Positions 1 to 6,600 of a stretch of 10,449 bases of DNA are shown here, piece after piece (the stretch's first letter is position 1; each line of letters begins with the position of its first letter). Below the pieces are notes generated by a model. That model was not told where the DNA came from. It saw only the letters and a list, made by a program, of their open reading frames with translations, and searched no databases. The stretch comes from Kocuria sp. (GTDB lineage: Bacteria; Actinomycetota; Actinomycetes; Actinomycetales; Micrococcaceae), in NCBI RefSeq assembly GCF_030530945.1, contig NZ_JAUMTZ010000012.1, positions 55,571 to 66,019 on the forward strand, given 5' to 3'. The position numbers and the translations under genes are program-made.

Positions 1-1
1 C

Positions 2-55
2 TGAAGTGGAGCAAATGCAGCCTGGCGTGCCGTGTGCTGCATTTGCTCCACTTCA
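2..55. repeat. Palindromic hairpin element, copy 1
   Basis: A perfect 19-bp inverted repeat pairs 2-20 with 37-55 (left arm TGAAGTGGAGCAAATGCAG). One more C-G pair (21/36) closes the stem. The 17-bp core arms (4-20 and 37-53) enclose a 16-nt GC-rich interval. The same arms and the same 16-nt interval recur at 856-905. The stem is unusually A/T-containing for this genome. No T-run follows on either strand, so it does not look like a classic intrinsic terminator, although actinobacterial terminators often lack one. It could end transcription of an unseen gene to the left, or be a dispersed repeat. The structure is certain; the function is not known. Confidence 0.85.
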
Positions 56-189
56 CAGCGCGGAACTCCGTGGCGCAGGCCCCTGGGCCCCTGGTGCCCG
101 GGGATGGGCAGCGTGGAACTCTCGGGGTGGATGCCGGCCACCGGGTGCGGTCCCTCGGTCCTCCTCGGCGCTGGCGCGAGGGCCATGGG

Positions 190-195
190 TAGGGT
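190..195 (+). promoter_or_regulatory. Candidate -10 box, leaderless LOG gene promoter
   Basis: TAGGGT fits the actinobacterial TANNNT -10 pattern and ends exactly 7 nt before the ATG at 203. Transcription would then start at or within a base or two of the start codon, giving a leaderless mRNA. No Shine-Dalgarno sequence lies in front of this ATG, which supports the reading. No clear -35 hexamer is seen about 17 nt upstream. The same arrangement occurs before narG and before the membrane-protein gene. Confidence 0.5.
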
Positions 196-202
196 GGCTG
201 CC

Positions 203-781
203 ATGACCTCATCACCGAACATCAGCGCCGTGGCCGTGTTCACAGGAGCCCGCGACGGCTCCTCACCCCGGTACCTGGAGCTGGCCACCGACCTCGGGAG
301 AACCCTTGCGCATGCGGGGGTCACCGTGGTCTACGGCGGTGGGAGGGTGGGACTCATGGGCGCCGTGGCGGACGGTGCCCTGGGGGCGGGTGGCCGCGTG
401 GTCGGTGTGATGCCGGAGCACCTGGTCTCGGGGGAGATCGCCCACCCGGGTCTTACGCAGCTGGACGTGGTGGGGAGCATGCACGAGCGCAAGCAGCGCA
501 TGACGGACCTCGCGGACGCGTTCATCGCCCTGCCGGGTGGCGGCGGGACCCTGGACGAGTTCTTCGAGGCGTGGACCTGGCAGCAGCTTGGGGTGCACTC
601 CAAGCCCGTGGGGCTGTGCGGCCGGGAGTTCTGGCAGCCCCTGCTGGACATGCTGGACCACATGGTCGCCGAAGGGTTCGTGCGCGCCGAGGACCGGGGC
701 ACCCTGGTGGTTGCGGACGGACCCGAGGACGTCCTCCCACGGCTGAGCACGTGGCAGCCGCCCGCACCGAAGTGGCGCTGA
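203..781 (+). CDS. LOG family protein (cytokinin riboside 5'-monophosphate phosphoribohydrolase-like)
   Basis: The 192-aa product has the full LOG/TIGR00730 signature. A Rossmann-type N-terminus contains YGGGRVGLMG (residues 44-53), followed by MHERK (93-97) and the nucleotide-binding PGGGGTLDE (111-119). Family members cleave the N-glycosidic bond of (N6-substituted) AMP, releasing the base and ribose 5-phosphate. Older annotations call them lysine decarboxylase. Arg96 and Glu119 correspond to the conserved catalytic Arg and Glu, so the enzyme looks intact; the cytosolic substrate in bacteria is often unknown. The ATG at 203 was chosen because homology begins here and a TAGGGT box lies 7 nt upstream; the open frame extends further upstream without family similarity. 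The gene stands alone, between the two palindromic elements, and converges on the moeA-like gene. It contains an AGA codon and several CTT codons, which are rare elsewhere in the window. Confidence 0.9.
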   Translation: MTSSPNISAVAVFTGARDGSSPRYLELATDLGRTLAHAGVTVVYGGGRVGLMGAVADGALGAGGRVVGVMPEHLVSGEIAHPGLTQLDVVGSMHERKQRMTDLADAFIALPGGGGTLDEFFEAWTWQQLGVHSKPVGLCGREFWQPLLDMLDHMVAEGFVRAEDRGTLVVADGPEDVLPRLSTWQPPAPKWR

Positions 782-855
782 CCCGATTTTCTGAATCCAC
801 TGCCCGCGATGACCGGGCAGCCCACCAACCGACCCACCACAGGTGGAACGCTTTT

Positions 856-905
856 AAGTGCAGCAAATGCAGCCCGGACCGCCCAGAACTGCATTTGCTC
901 CACTT
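856..905. repeat. Palindromic hairpin element, copy 2 (possible bidirectional terminator)
   Basis: Arms 856-872 and 889-905 form a 17-bp inverted repeat with one mismatch (C861 opposite C900). The right arm CTGCATTTGCTCCACTT is identical to that of copy 1, and the left arm differs by one base. The interval is again exactly 16 nt, with about half its bases shared with copy 1. In RNA the stem could extend through UUUU (852-855) pairing with GAGA (906-909) by alternating U-G and U-A pairs. Lying between convergent genes, it is a plausible terminator for both. There is no T-tract, so this is inferred from position and structure only. Confidence 0.75.
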
Positions 906-913
906 GAGACTGT

Positions 914-933
914 CGCACCGCACCGCACCGCAC
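914..933. repeat. CGCAC pentanucleotide tandem repeat, four units
   Basis: Four perfect CGCAC units stand in tandem in the non-coding spacer beyond hairpin copy 2. The tract is short and GC-rich and may vary in length by slippage. Being non-coding, it would not alter any protein. I see no function. Confidence 0.7.
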
Positions 934-978
934 CGGCCCCGCACCACCCTCCCGCGCACCGTCACGGGGGAGTGAGAA

Positions 979-2370
979 TCACCCCCGCCAGGGCAGCGGG
1001 ACGACCTCCATGTCCTGGCCCGGCTGCATCCCGTCCTCCGGGACCACCAGCAGCACGTCCGCGTGGGCGAGGCCCGAGAGCATGGCGGGGCCCACCGCGG
1101 GTTCCGGGATCACCCGGCCGTCCTGGAGGTAGGCGGGGATCACGCGGGTGCGGCCCAGGGGTTCCAGGGCGCGTCCGGCGGTGACCCGACGGGTGGCCGG
1201 CAACCCCTCGCCGGTGGCGCCGGCGATCAGCGCGTGGCCCACAGTGAGCAGACCGGTCATGGCGCTCAGCGGCGAGCCGGGCAGGGCGAGCACCACGGGC
1301 CCGTCCTCCGGCAGCTTCGCCAGGATCACGCCGTGCGCGGGCTCCTGGGCCACGCCGTCCAGAATGAGGTGGGCGTCGAGGTCCTCGAGGGCCTGGCGCA
1401 CGTGGTCGTCCTCGCCGTGGCCGGTCCCTCCGGTGGTGACCACCATCTCGGCCCGGGCGTCCAACAACGAGTTGGCGCCCATGGGGGACTCGGTGAGCGC
1501 GGCGAGCATGCCCTCGCGGCCGTCGGCCACGCGGCGCACCTGGTCCACGTTCGCCCCGAGGTCCTTCAGCACGGCGGGCAGCTGCAGCCCCAGGGAGTCG
1601 CGCACCTCACCGGGGCCGGGGATGCCGTCCTCCACCACGTTCGCGTAGCCGAGCAGCACGGTGACGCGCGGGCGGCGTCGTACGGGGAGCATGTCGTGAC
1701 CGGCGCTGGCCGCGAGACCGATGTGCACGGGGTTGAGCCTGCGGCCGGCGCGCAGCAGCAGGTCGCCCTGCTCGATCTCCTCGCCTACGGCACGGACGTC
1801 CTGGTTCTTCACCAGGGTGGCGGCGGGGGTGGCGTCCTCGAGGGTGTCACCCTCCACGGCCTTGCGCCCGTGCTCGGTGCCCTCCGGGACCTCCGCGTGC
1901 GGGTCCGCGGGGACCACGTGGCCGCGGTGGGCCTCCAGCAGGGCCCGGGTGCCCCAGGGGACGGCGTCGCCGGTGTTCACGTGGGTGGCCTCACCGGGGG
2001 TGAGCTCCACGACCGGGAGCATGCGCCGGTCCGGGGGCAGAGTGAGGAGCAGGCGCTCGTCCGTCTCTGCGGGCTGCGGTGTGCGGATGCGCCACGGGCC
2101 CTCACCGGCCACGGCCCAGCCGTCCGCGGCGGCGGAGGCGTAGTGGGGCACGGGCATCTCGGCGGTCACGGACTCCGCGAGGGTCTCGTCCAGGCACTGG
2201 GTGAGCGGCAGCAGGATGTAGGGCAGCGGCTGGGAGAGGCCGTAGGCGATCCTGCGGGCCTCGTCCCACTGCGCCCAGTGGACGGTGGGTTCGCGCGCGG
2301 GATCGTCGGTGCGCGGCTGCTCCTGGTCCTCACGGGCGGCGGGATCGTGCGGGTGCGGAAGTCCGGGCAT
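979..2370 (-). CDS. moeA: MoeA-like molybdopterin molybdotransferase, atypical motifs
   Basis: The 463-aa product has MoeA architecture and length. The usual MDGYAv motif appears as ADGWAV (82-87, Asp83 kept). It is followed by a GDAVPWGTRALLE segment and a VRAVGEEIEQGD stretch (192-203). A MogA-like domain III spans about 230-380 with TTGGTGHGEDD (312-322) and LPGSPLSA (363-370), and a C-terminal domain IV follows. MoeA inserts molybdate into adenylylated molybdopterin in the cytosol. Two things are odd: the canonical TGDEL motif is replaced by GYANV in the segment at 236-249, and domain III carries the MogA/MoaB-type TTGGTG rather than MoeA's SGGVSVG. It could be a divergent but active MoeA or a paralogue with an altered role. 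It is the last gene of the reverse cluster, 19-22 nt after the mobA-like stop. AGGAG at 2376-2380 lies 5 nt from the ATG at 2370 and only 2 nt from the alternative ATG at 2373, so the inner start is preferred. Confidence 0.8.
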   Translation of the reverse strand: MPGLPHPHDPAAREDQEQPRTDDPAREPTVHWAQWDEARRIAYGLSQPLPYILLPLTQCLDETLAESVTAEMPVPHYASAAADGWAVAGEGPWRIRTPQPAETDERLLLTLPPDRRMLPVVELTPGEATHVNTGDAVPWGTRALLEAHRGHVVPADPHAEVPEGTEHGRKAVEGDTLEDATPAATLVKNQDVRAVGEEIEQGDLLLRAGRRLNPVHIGLAASAGHDMLPVRRRPRVTVLLGYANVVEDGIPGPGEVRDSLGLQLPAVLKDLGANVDQVRRVADGREGMLAALTESPMGANSLLDARAEMVVTTGGTGHGEDDHVRQALEDLDAHLILDGVAQEPAHGVILAKLPEDGPVVLALPGSPLSAMTGLLTVGHALIAGATGEGLPATRRVTAGRALEPLGRTRVIPAYLQDGRVIPEPAVGPAMLSGLAHADVLLVVPEDGMQPGQDMEVVPLPWRG

Positions 2371-2375
2371 CATGT

Positions 2376-2380
2376 CTCCT
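2376..2380 (-). promoter_or_regulatory. Ribosome binding site of the moeA-like gene
   Basis: AGGAG on the reverse strand lies in the short gap after the mobA-like gene. It is 5 nt from the ATG at 2370 and 2 nt from the ATG at 2373, favouring the inner ATG as the start. It is the only clear Shine-Dalgarno sequence seen in the reverse cluster. Confidence 0.6.
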
Positions 2381-2392
2381 CAGCGTGCTGGT

Positions 2393-3001
2393 TCAGTCCA
2401 GTTCGAGCCTACGGGCATCTTCCCACGTGTCCACGTCCGCGGTGGAGCCACCGGGCACCGTGACCTCCTCCCACCGCAGGTGCCGCCACACCGAGCGCAC
2501 CGAGGCGTCCACGGTGGGCACCTCCGCGAGCACCCGATCCAGCGCGGCCGTGCGAACCACCACGGCCAGGTTCTCGCGCCGCCCCTGCGCGGAGACCGCC
2601 ATCACGCCGTCCACGTCCGACGCCGCCCCGGCCGCCGCCGCGAGCAGCGCGGGCAGGGCGCGGTCCACCCGGGGCATGTCGCACGCGAGCACCGCGGTCC
2701 AGGCCGCGCGTGCAGCCACCCGTGACAGGGCGACGACGCCCGCGGCCACCCCCGCGGCCGGCCCGGAGAAGGGGGGGTCCTCCCACGTGGTGAGCACGTC
2801 GGCCGGAAGGGTGGGGTCAGGGGGGCCCACCACCACCACGGTGCCGAGCCCCCGCACGGCAGCCACCGTGTGCGAGAGCAGGGTGGTGCCGGCCAGGGGC
2901 AGCTGGGCCTTGGGGGTTCCCCCCAGCCGCGAGGAGTGCCCGCCCGCCACCACCACGGTGTCCACGCGGAGGCCGGGGTCCGGGGTGCGGGAGGTGCTCA
3001 C
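2393..3001 (-). CDS. mobA: MobA-like molybdenum cofactor guanylyltransferase
   Basis: The 202-aa product is a single nucleotidyltransferase (NTP_transf_3) domain. The nucleotide-binding loop AGGHSSRLGGTPKA (19-32) includes Lys31, and PPFSGPAAGV (76-85) follows. The metal-binding CDMP (107-110) and the C-terminal DVDTWED (189-195), a version of the family's NTPED, complete the set. MobA transfers GMP from GTP to Mo-molybdopterin, giving the bis-MGD cofactor that NarG-type enzymes require. The common GxDK of the loop is GTPK here, so the nucleotide or substrate preference may differ; a MocA-type or other small nucleotidyltransferase is possible, but the neighbouring moeA and nar genes favour MobA. 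The GTG start at 3001 lies 4 nt after the upstream stop, suggesting translational coupling. A second GTG at residue 13, just before the VVVAGG strand, is an alternative. No strong Shine-Dalgarno is seen for either. Confidence 0.8.
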   Translation of the reverse strand: MSTSRTPDPGLRVDTVVVAGGHSSRLGGTPKAQLPLAGTTLLSHTVAAVRGLGTVVVVGPPDPTLPADVLTTWEDPPFSGPAAGVAAGVVALSRVAARAAWTAVLACDMPRVDRALPALLAAAAGAASDVDGVMAVSAQGRRENLAVVVRTAALDRVLAEVPTVDASVRSVWRHLRWEEVTVPGGSTADVDTWEDARRLELD

Positions 3002-3005
3002 GGGC

Positions 3006-3395
3006 TCAGAGGGCGGGATCGGCGTCGTCGAGCTCGGGGTCCGCGGGGCGCTCCTTCTTGGGCAGCCCGGCGATCCGCAGCCCGCACTCCACCGCGAGCA
3101 GCACGAACGCGATGTAGTACAGGATCATCGTGGGGTAGAAGTACGGCAGCTGCTGGCTCATGCCCACCAGGGACAGCACCAGCAGGAGCACGGACAGGAT
3201 CAGCACGAGCATGTGCGCGGTGCCGAACGCCCCGGGGCGGCCCCTGCGCGAGAGGTACATGGCCGCGAGGGCGAAGAGGATGGGGAACAGCAGCTGCCCG
3301 GTCAGCGTGATGCCGTCCTGGACGTAGGGGTAGACCCCCATGGCCTGGACGACCGCGGTGATCACGAGCAGGACGGGGGCGACGAACGACTTCAT
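3006..3395 (-). CDS. Small four-helix membrane protein, unknown function
   Basis: The 129-aa protein has four predicted membrane segments, at about residues 5-22, 33-49, 60-79 and 88-109. A basic RRGR turn (50-53) lies after the second helix. The cytoplasm-like tail has KKER (113-116) and then an acidic PELDDADPAL end. I recognise no family motif and no metal or heme ligand pattern. It leads the reverse cluster with mobA and moeA, so it could be related to molybdate or nitrate handling, but a four-helix protein of this size is not a known ABC permease for molybdate and the link is only positional. The ATG at 3395 was chosen because it begins the first hydrophobic segment and has TAGAAT 8 nt upstream; extending the frame to 3611 adds a non-hydrophobic, arginine-rich stretch typical of non-coding GC-rich DNA. 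Confidence 0.75.
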   Translation of the reverse strand: MKSFVAPVLLVITAVVQAMGVYPYVQDGITLTGQLLFPILFALAAMYLSRRGRPGAFGTAHMLVLILSVLLLVLSLVGMSQQLPYFYPTMILYYIAFVLLAVECGLRIAGLPKKERPADPELDDADPAL

Positions 3396-3403
3396 GGAGC
3401 ACC

Positions 3404-3409
3404 ATTCTA
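3404..3409 (-). promoter_or_regulatory. Candidate -10 box of the membrane protein-mobA-moeA operon
   Basis: TAGAAT on the reverse strand matches TANNNT and ends 8 nt before the ATG at 3395. There is no Shine-Dalgarno sequence between it and the start codon, so the transcript is probably leaderless or nearly so. No -35 hexamer is evident. The close spacing of the three downstream genes suggests they share this promoter. Confidence 0.5.
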
Positions 3410-3530
3410 GGTGCGCGCACTGGGCGGGACCCGGGTGGGCGCCGCGCGCGGCCACGGCCGCCGGGAACCCCGCCGGGCGGCGTCGCCCGCGGGCCCTCAG
3501 CCCCGCGCCCCGGTTTCTATTAGGGCACTT

Positions 3531-3595
3531 AAATATCTTGTATTTGCGCAGGTCAGAGCGGGTTTTCGACGCGCGGGCCACGCCGCGGCAAATAC
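3531..3595. promoter_or_regulatory. CAAATA-type inverted repeats, candidate regulator sites for narG
   Basis: AAATA (3531-3535) and TATTT (3541-3545) form an inverted repeat with a 5-nt spacer. GTATTTGC (3540-3547) is an exact reverse complement of GCAAATAC (3588-3595), so the half site GCAAATAC occurs once on each strand 48 nt apart, with a partial third copy. If transcription starts near the ATG at 3632, the right half site is centred near -40, where activators often touch polymerase. The region lacks a good -35 box, which fits activator dependence. No FNR (TTGAT-N4-ATCAA) box is seen. TACGCAT (3594-3600) is one base from the NarL heptamer TACYYMT, too weak to assign a regulator. Confidence 0.4.
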
Positions 3596-3618
3596 GCATC
3601 ATGAGTACCAAAAACCCC

Positions 3619-3624
3619 TAGCAT
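3619..3624 (+). promoter_or_regulatory. Candidate -10 box of the nar operon
   Basis: TAGCAT matches TANNNT and ends exactly 7 nt before the ATG at 3632, the same spacing as in front of the LOG gene. It overlaps the alternative ATG at 3623 by two bases, so if this box is used that upstream ATG cannot be the start. No good -35 hexamer is present at about 3596-3601. Confidence 0.45.
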
Positions 3625-3631
3625 GGGGCCC

Positions 3632-6600
3632 ATGGCAACCACGCAGACCCCCGCCGGACTCGACGGCCCGGCCTCCGACGCCCTGCTGAAGATGGGGCGC
3701 TTCTTCTCCCGCTGGGACGAGACCCCGGACGGGCGCGCCGTGTTCCGCGAGGGCGGGCGCGCGGGGGATGCCTTCTACCGCAACCGGTGGAGCCACGACA
3801 AGGTGGTGCGCTCCACCCACGGGGTGAACTGCACCGGTTCGTGCTCGTGGAAGGTGTACGTCAAGGACGGCATCATCACGTGGGAGGCCCAGGAGACGGA
3901 CTACCCCTCGGTGGGCCCGGACCGCCCCGAGTACGAGCCGCGCGGCTGCCCCCGCGGCGCGGCGTTCTCCTGGTACACCTACTCGCCCACCCGTGTGCGC
4001 TACCCCTACGTGCGCGGGGTGCTGCTGCAGATGTACCGCGAGGCCAAGCAGCTGCACGGAGATCCGGTGAAGGCGTGGGAGTCTGTCGTCAACGATCCCG
4101 ACAAGCGCCGCACGTTCCAGCAGGGCCGTGGCAAGGGCGGACTGGTGCGCGCCTCGTGGCAGGAAGCCGTGGAGATGACCGCGGCGGCGCACGTGCACAC
4201 CATCGCCGCATACGGTCCGGACCGCTGCACCGGCTTCTCGCCCATCCCCGCCATGTCCATGGTGTCCCACGCCGCCGGCGCCCGGTTCATCAACCTCATC
4301 GGCGGGGTGATGAACAGCTTCTACGACTGGTACGCGGACCTGCCCGTGGCCTCCCCGCAGGTCTTCGGGGACCAGACGGACGTGCCCGAGTCCGGTGACT
4401 GGTGGGACGCCACCTACCTGATGATGTGGGGCTCCAACATCCCGGTGACCCGCACCCCGGACGCCCACTGGCTCGCGGAGGTGCGCTACCGCGGCACCAA
4501 GGTGGTCTCGGTCAGTCCGGACTACGCGGACAACACCAAGTTCGCGGACGAGTGGCTGCCTGCCCAGGCCGGCTCGGACGCCGCACTGGCCATGGGCATG
4601 GGCCACGTGATCCTGCGGGAGAACTTCGTGGAGCGCCGCGTGCGCTTCTTCGAGGAGTACGTGCTGCAGTACACGGACCTCCCGTTCCTCATCACCCTCG
4701 ACGAGCGCGACGACGGCACCGTGGTGCCCGGCAAGTTCCTCACGGCGCAGGACCTCGCCCGCGCGGGGGACGACGACGCCGCGCAGCAGGCCGATCCCGC
4801 GTTCAAGACCGTCCTGCTGGACCGCCACACCCACCGGGCCGTGGTGCCCAACGGCTCCATGGGCTTCCGCTACAACGAGCAGGACGAGGGGAGGTGGAAC
4901 CTGGACCTGGGGGACACCCTTCCGTCCCTGTCCGTCGCGGACTCCGCCGGCTACGAGGGCGGGACTTCCCGGGTGGACCTGCCCGCGTTCACCGACCCCA
5001 CGGGTGCGGGCTCCGTGATCCACCGCGGGGTGCCCACCACCACGGTGGCCGGGCGCACCGTGACCACGGTCTTCGACCTCATGCTCGCCCAGTACGGGGT
5101 GGGCCGAGAGGGGCTGCCGGGGGAGTGGGCCTCGGGCCTGGACGACGCGCTGACCCCCTACACCCCCGCGTGGCAGGAGGAGGTCACCTCCGTCCCGGCG
5201 GAGGCCGTGATCCGCACCGCCCGCGAGTTCGCCGCGAACGCGGAGAAGTCCCACGGACGCTCCATGATCATCCTGGGCGCCGGCATCTGCCAGTGGTACC
5301 ACGGGGACACCACCTACCGGGCCATCCTGGCCATGCTCATGCTGTGCGGCTGCCAGGGCCGCAACGGCGGTGGCTGGGCGCACTACGTGGGCCAGGAGAA
5401 GGCCCGCCCCATCACCGGGTGGGCGGCCATGGCCAGCGCGAACGACTGGGTGCGCCCGCCGCGCTTCATGATCGGCACCGCGTTCTGGTACATGCACACG
5501 GACCAGTGGCGCTCGGACGGATACTCCTCGGACTCCCTGCAGTCCCCGCTCGCGGAGGGCCACCTGAAGGGGATGCACACCGCGGACGTGGTGGCCCAGG
5601 CCACCCGGCTGGGGTGGATGCCGTTCTACCCGCAGTTCCACGAGAACTCCCTGGACGTCGCGGACGCCGCGATCGCCGGTGTGGAACGCGGGGAGGCAGC
5701 GTCGGAACCCGAGTGGATCGCGCAGAAGCTCAAGGCGGGCGAGCTGCGCATGGCGGTCGAGGACCCGGACGCGCCCGAGAACTGGCCGCGCACCCTGGTG
5801 CTGTGGCGCTCCAACCTCTTCGGCTCCTCCGCGAAGGGCGAGGAGTACTTCCTCAAGCACCTGCTCGGCACCCACAACAGCGTGCGCGGCGAGGACCACA
5901 CGGAGTCCCGCCCGAAGGACGTCCGCTGGCGGGACGAGGCGCCGGAAGGGAAGCTGGACCTTCTGGTCTCCGCGGACTTCCGCATGACCTCCTCCACACT
6001 TCTCAGCGACGTGGTGTTCCCCGCGGCCACCTGGTACGAGAAGTTCGACCTCTCCTCCACGGACATGCACCCCTACGTGCACGCGTTCACACCGGCCATC
6101 AGCCCGCCGTGGGAGGCCAAGACGGACTGGAAGCTGTTCCAGCTGCTCGCGGACGAGGTGAGCCGGCTCTCCAGGGGCCACCTGGACACCCGCAGGGACG
6201 TGGTGGCCACCGCGCTGCAGCACGACACCCCGGGGGAGATCGCCCAGCCCGGCGGCCACGCCCCGGAGTGGAAGGGCACGGACCTGCCCGCGGTGCCCGG
6301 CAAGAACCTGCCCCCGCTGAAGATCGTGGAGCGGGACTACACCGCCATCGGGGACAAGTTCGTGGCCCTCGGCCCGCTCGCCGACAAGCTGGGGCTGACC
6401 ACCAAGAACGTCACGTTCGACGTCTCCGCGGTGGTGGACCGGCTGGGCCGCCAGCACGGCGTCTTCGACTCCGGTGCCGCGGAGGGCCGCCCCGCCCTGG
6501 ACTCGGACGCCCGCATGGCGGAGGCGATCCTCAGCCTGTCCGGGACCACCAACGGGGCCCTGGCCACCCAGGGGTTCGAGACCCTGGAGAAGCGCGTGGG

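Larger units (their letters stand above)
782..978. other. Convergent intergenic region
   Basis: This 197-nt spacer separates the stop of the forward LOG gene from the stop of the reverse moeA-like gene. It holds palindromic element copy 2 and a CGCAC tandem repeat, listed separately. I see no convincing gene in it. Its position makes it the place where transcription from both sides should end. Confidence 0.7.
3396..3631. other. Divergent intergenic region between the molybdenum-cofactor cluster and nar operon
   Basis: This 236-nt spacer must hold promoters for both directions. The left half (about 3415-3510) is extremely GC-rich and includes a 6-bp inverted repeat CGGGCG/CGCCCG (3474-3479, 3484-3489). 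The right half turns abruptly A/T-rich from 3512 to about 3620, which is unusual for this window and typical of a regulated control region. No gene is supported within it. Confidence 0.7.

Noticed and set aside
32..202. N-terminal extension of the LOG protein, and a small frame at 6-206 through the first hairpin
   Set aside because: Neither resembles LOG proteins, both run through the palindrome and GC-rich spacer, and a TAGGGT box fits the ATG at 203.
1..905. Repeat pair as a CRISPR array or as the ends of an insertion sequence
   Set aside because: There are only two copies, about 850 nt apart, and each is itself a full palindrome. The intervening gene is a LOG-family enzyme, not a transposase, and no target-site duplication is apparent.
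1063..2463. Forward open frame opposite the moeA-like gene
   Set aside because: It is a shadow of the reverse-strand MoeA-like frame, with biased composition and no recognisable motif.
3396..3611. 72-residue N-terminal extension of the small membrane protein
   Set aside because: It is Arg/Gly/Ala-rich and crosses the narG regulatory island; the hydrophobic protein begins at the ATG at 3395 behind TAGAAT.
3512..3620. FNR/CRP-type or NarL-type site upstream of narG
   Set aside because: No TTGAT-N4-ATCAA or TGTGA-N6-TCACA sequence is present, and the nearest NarL-like heptamer (TACGCAT) has a mismatch and stands alone.
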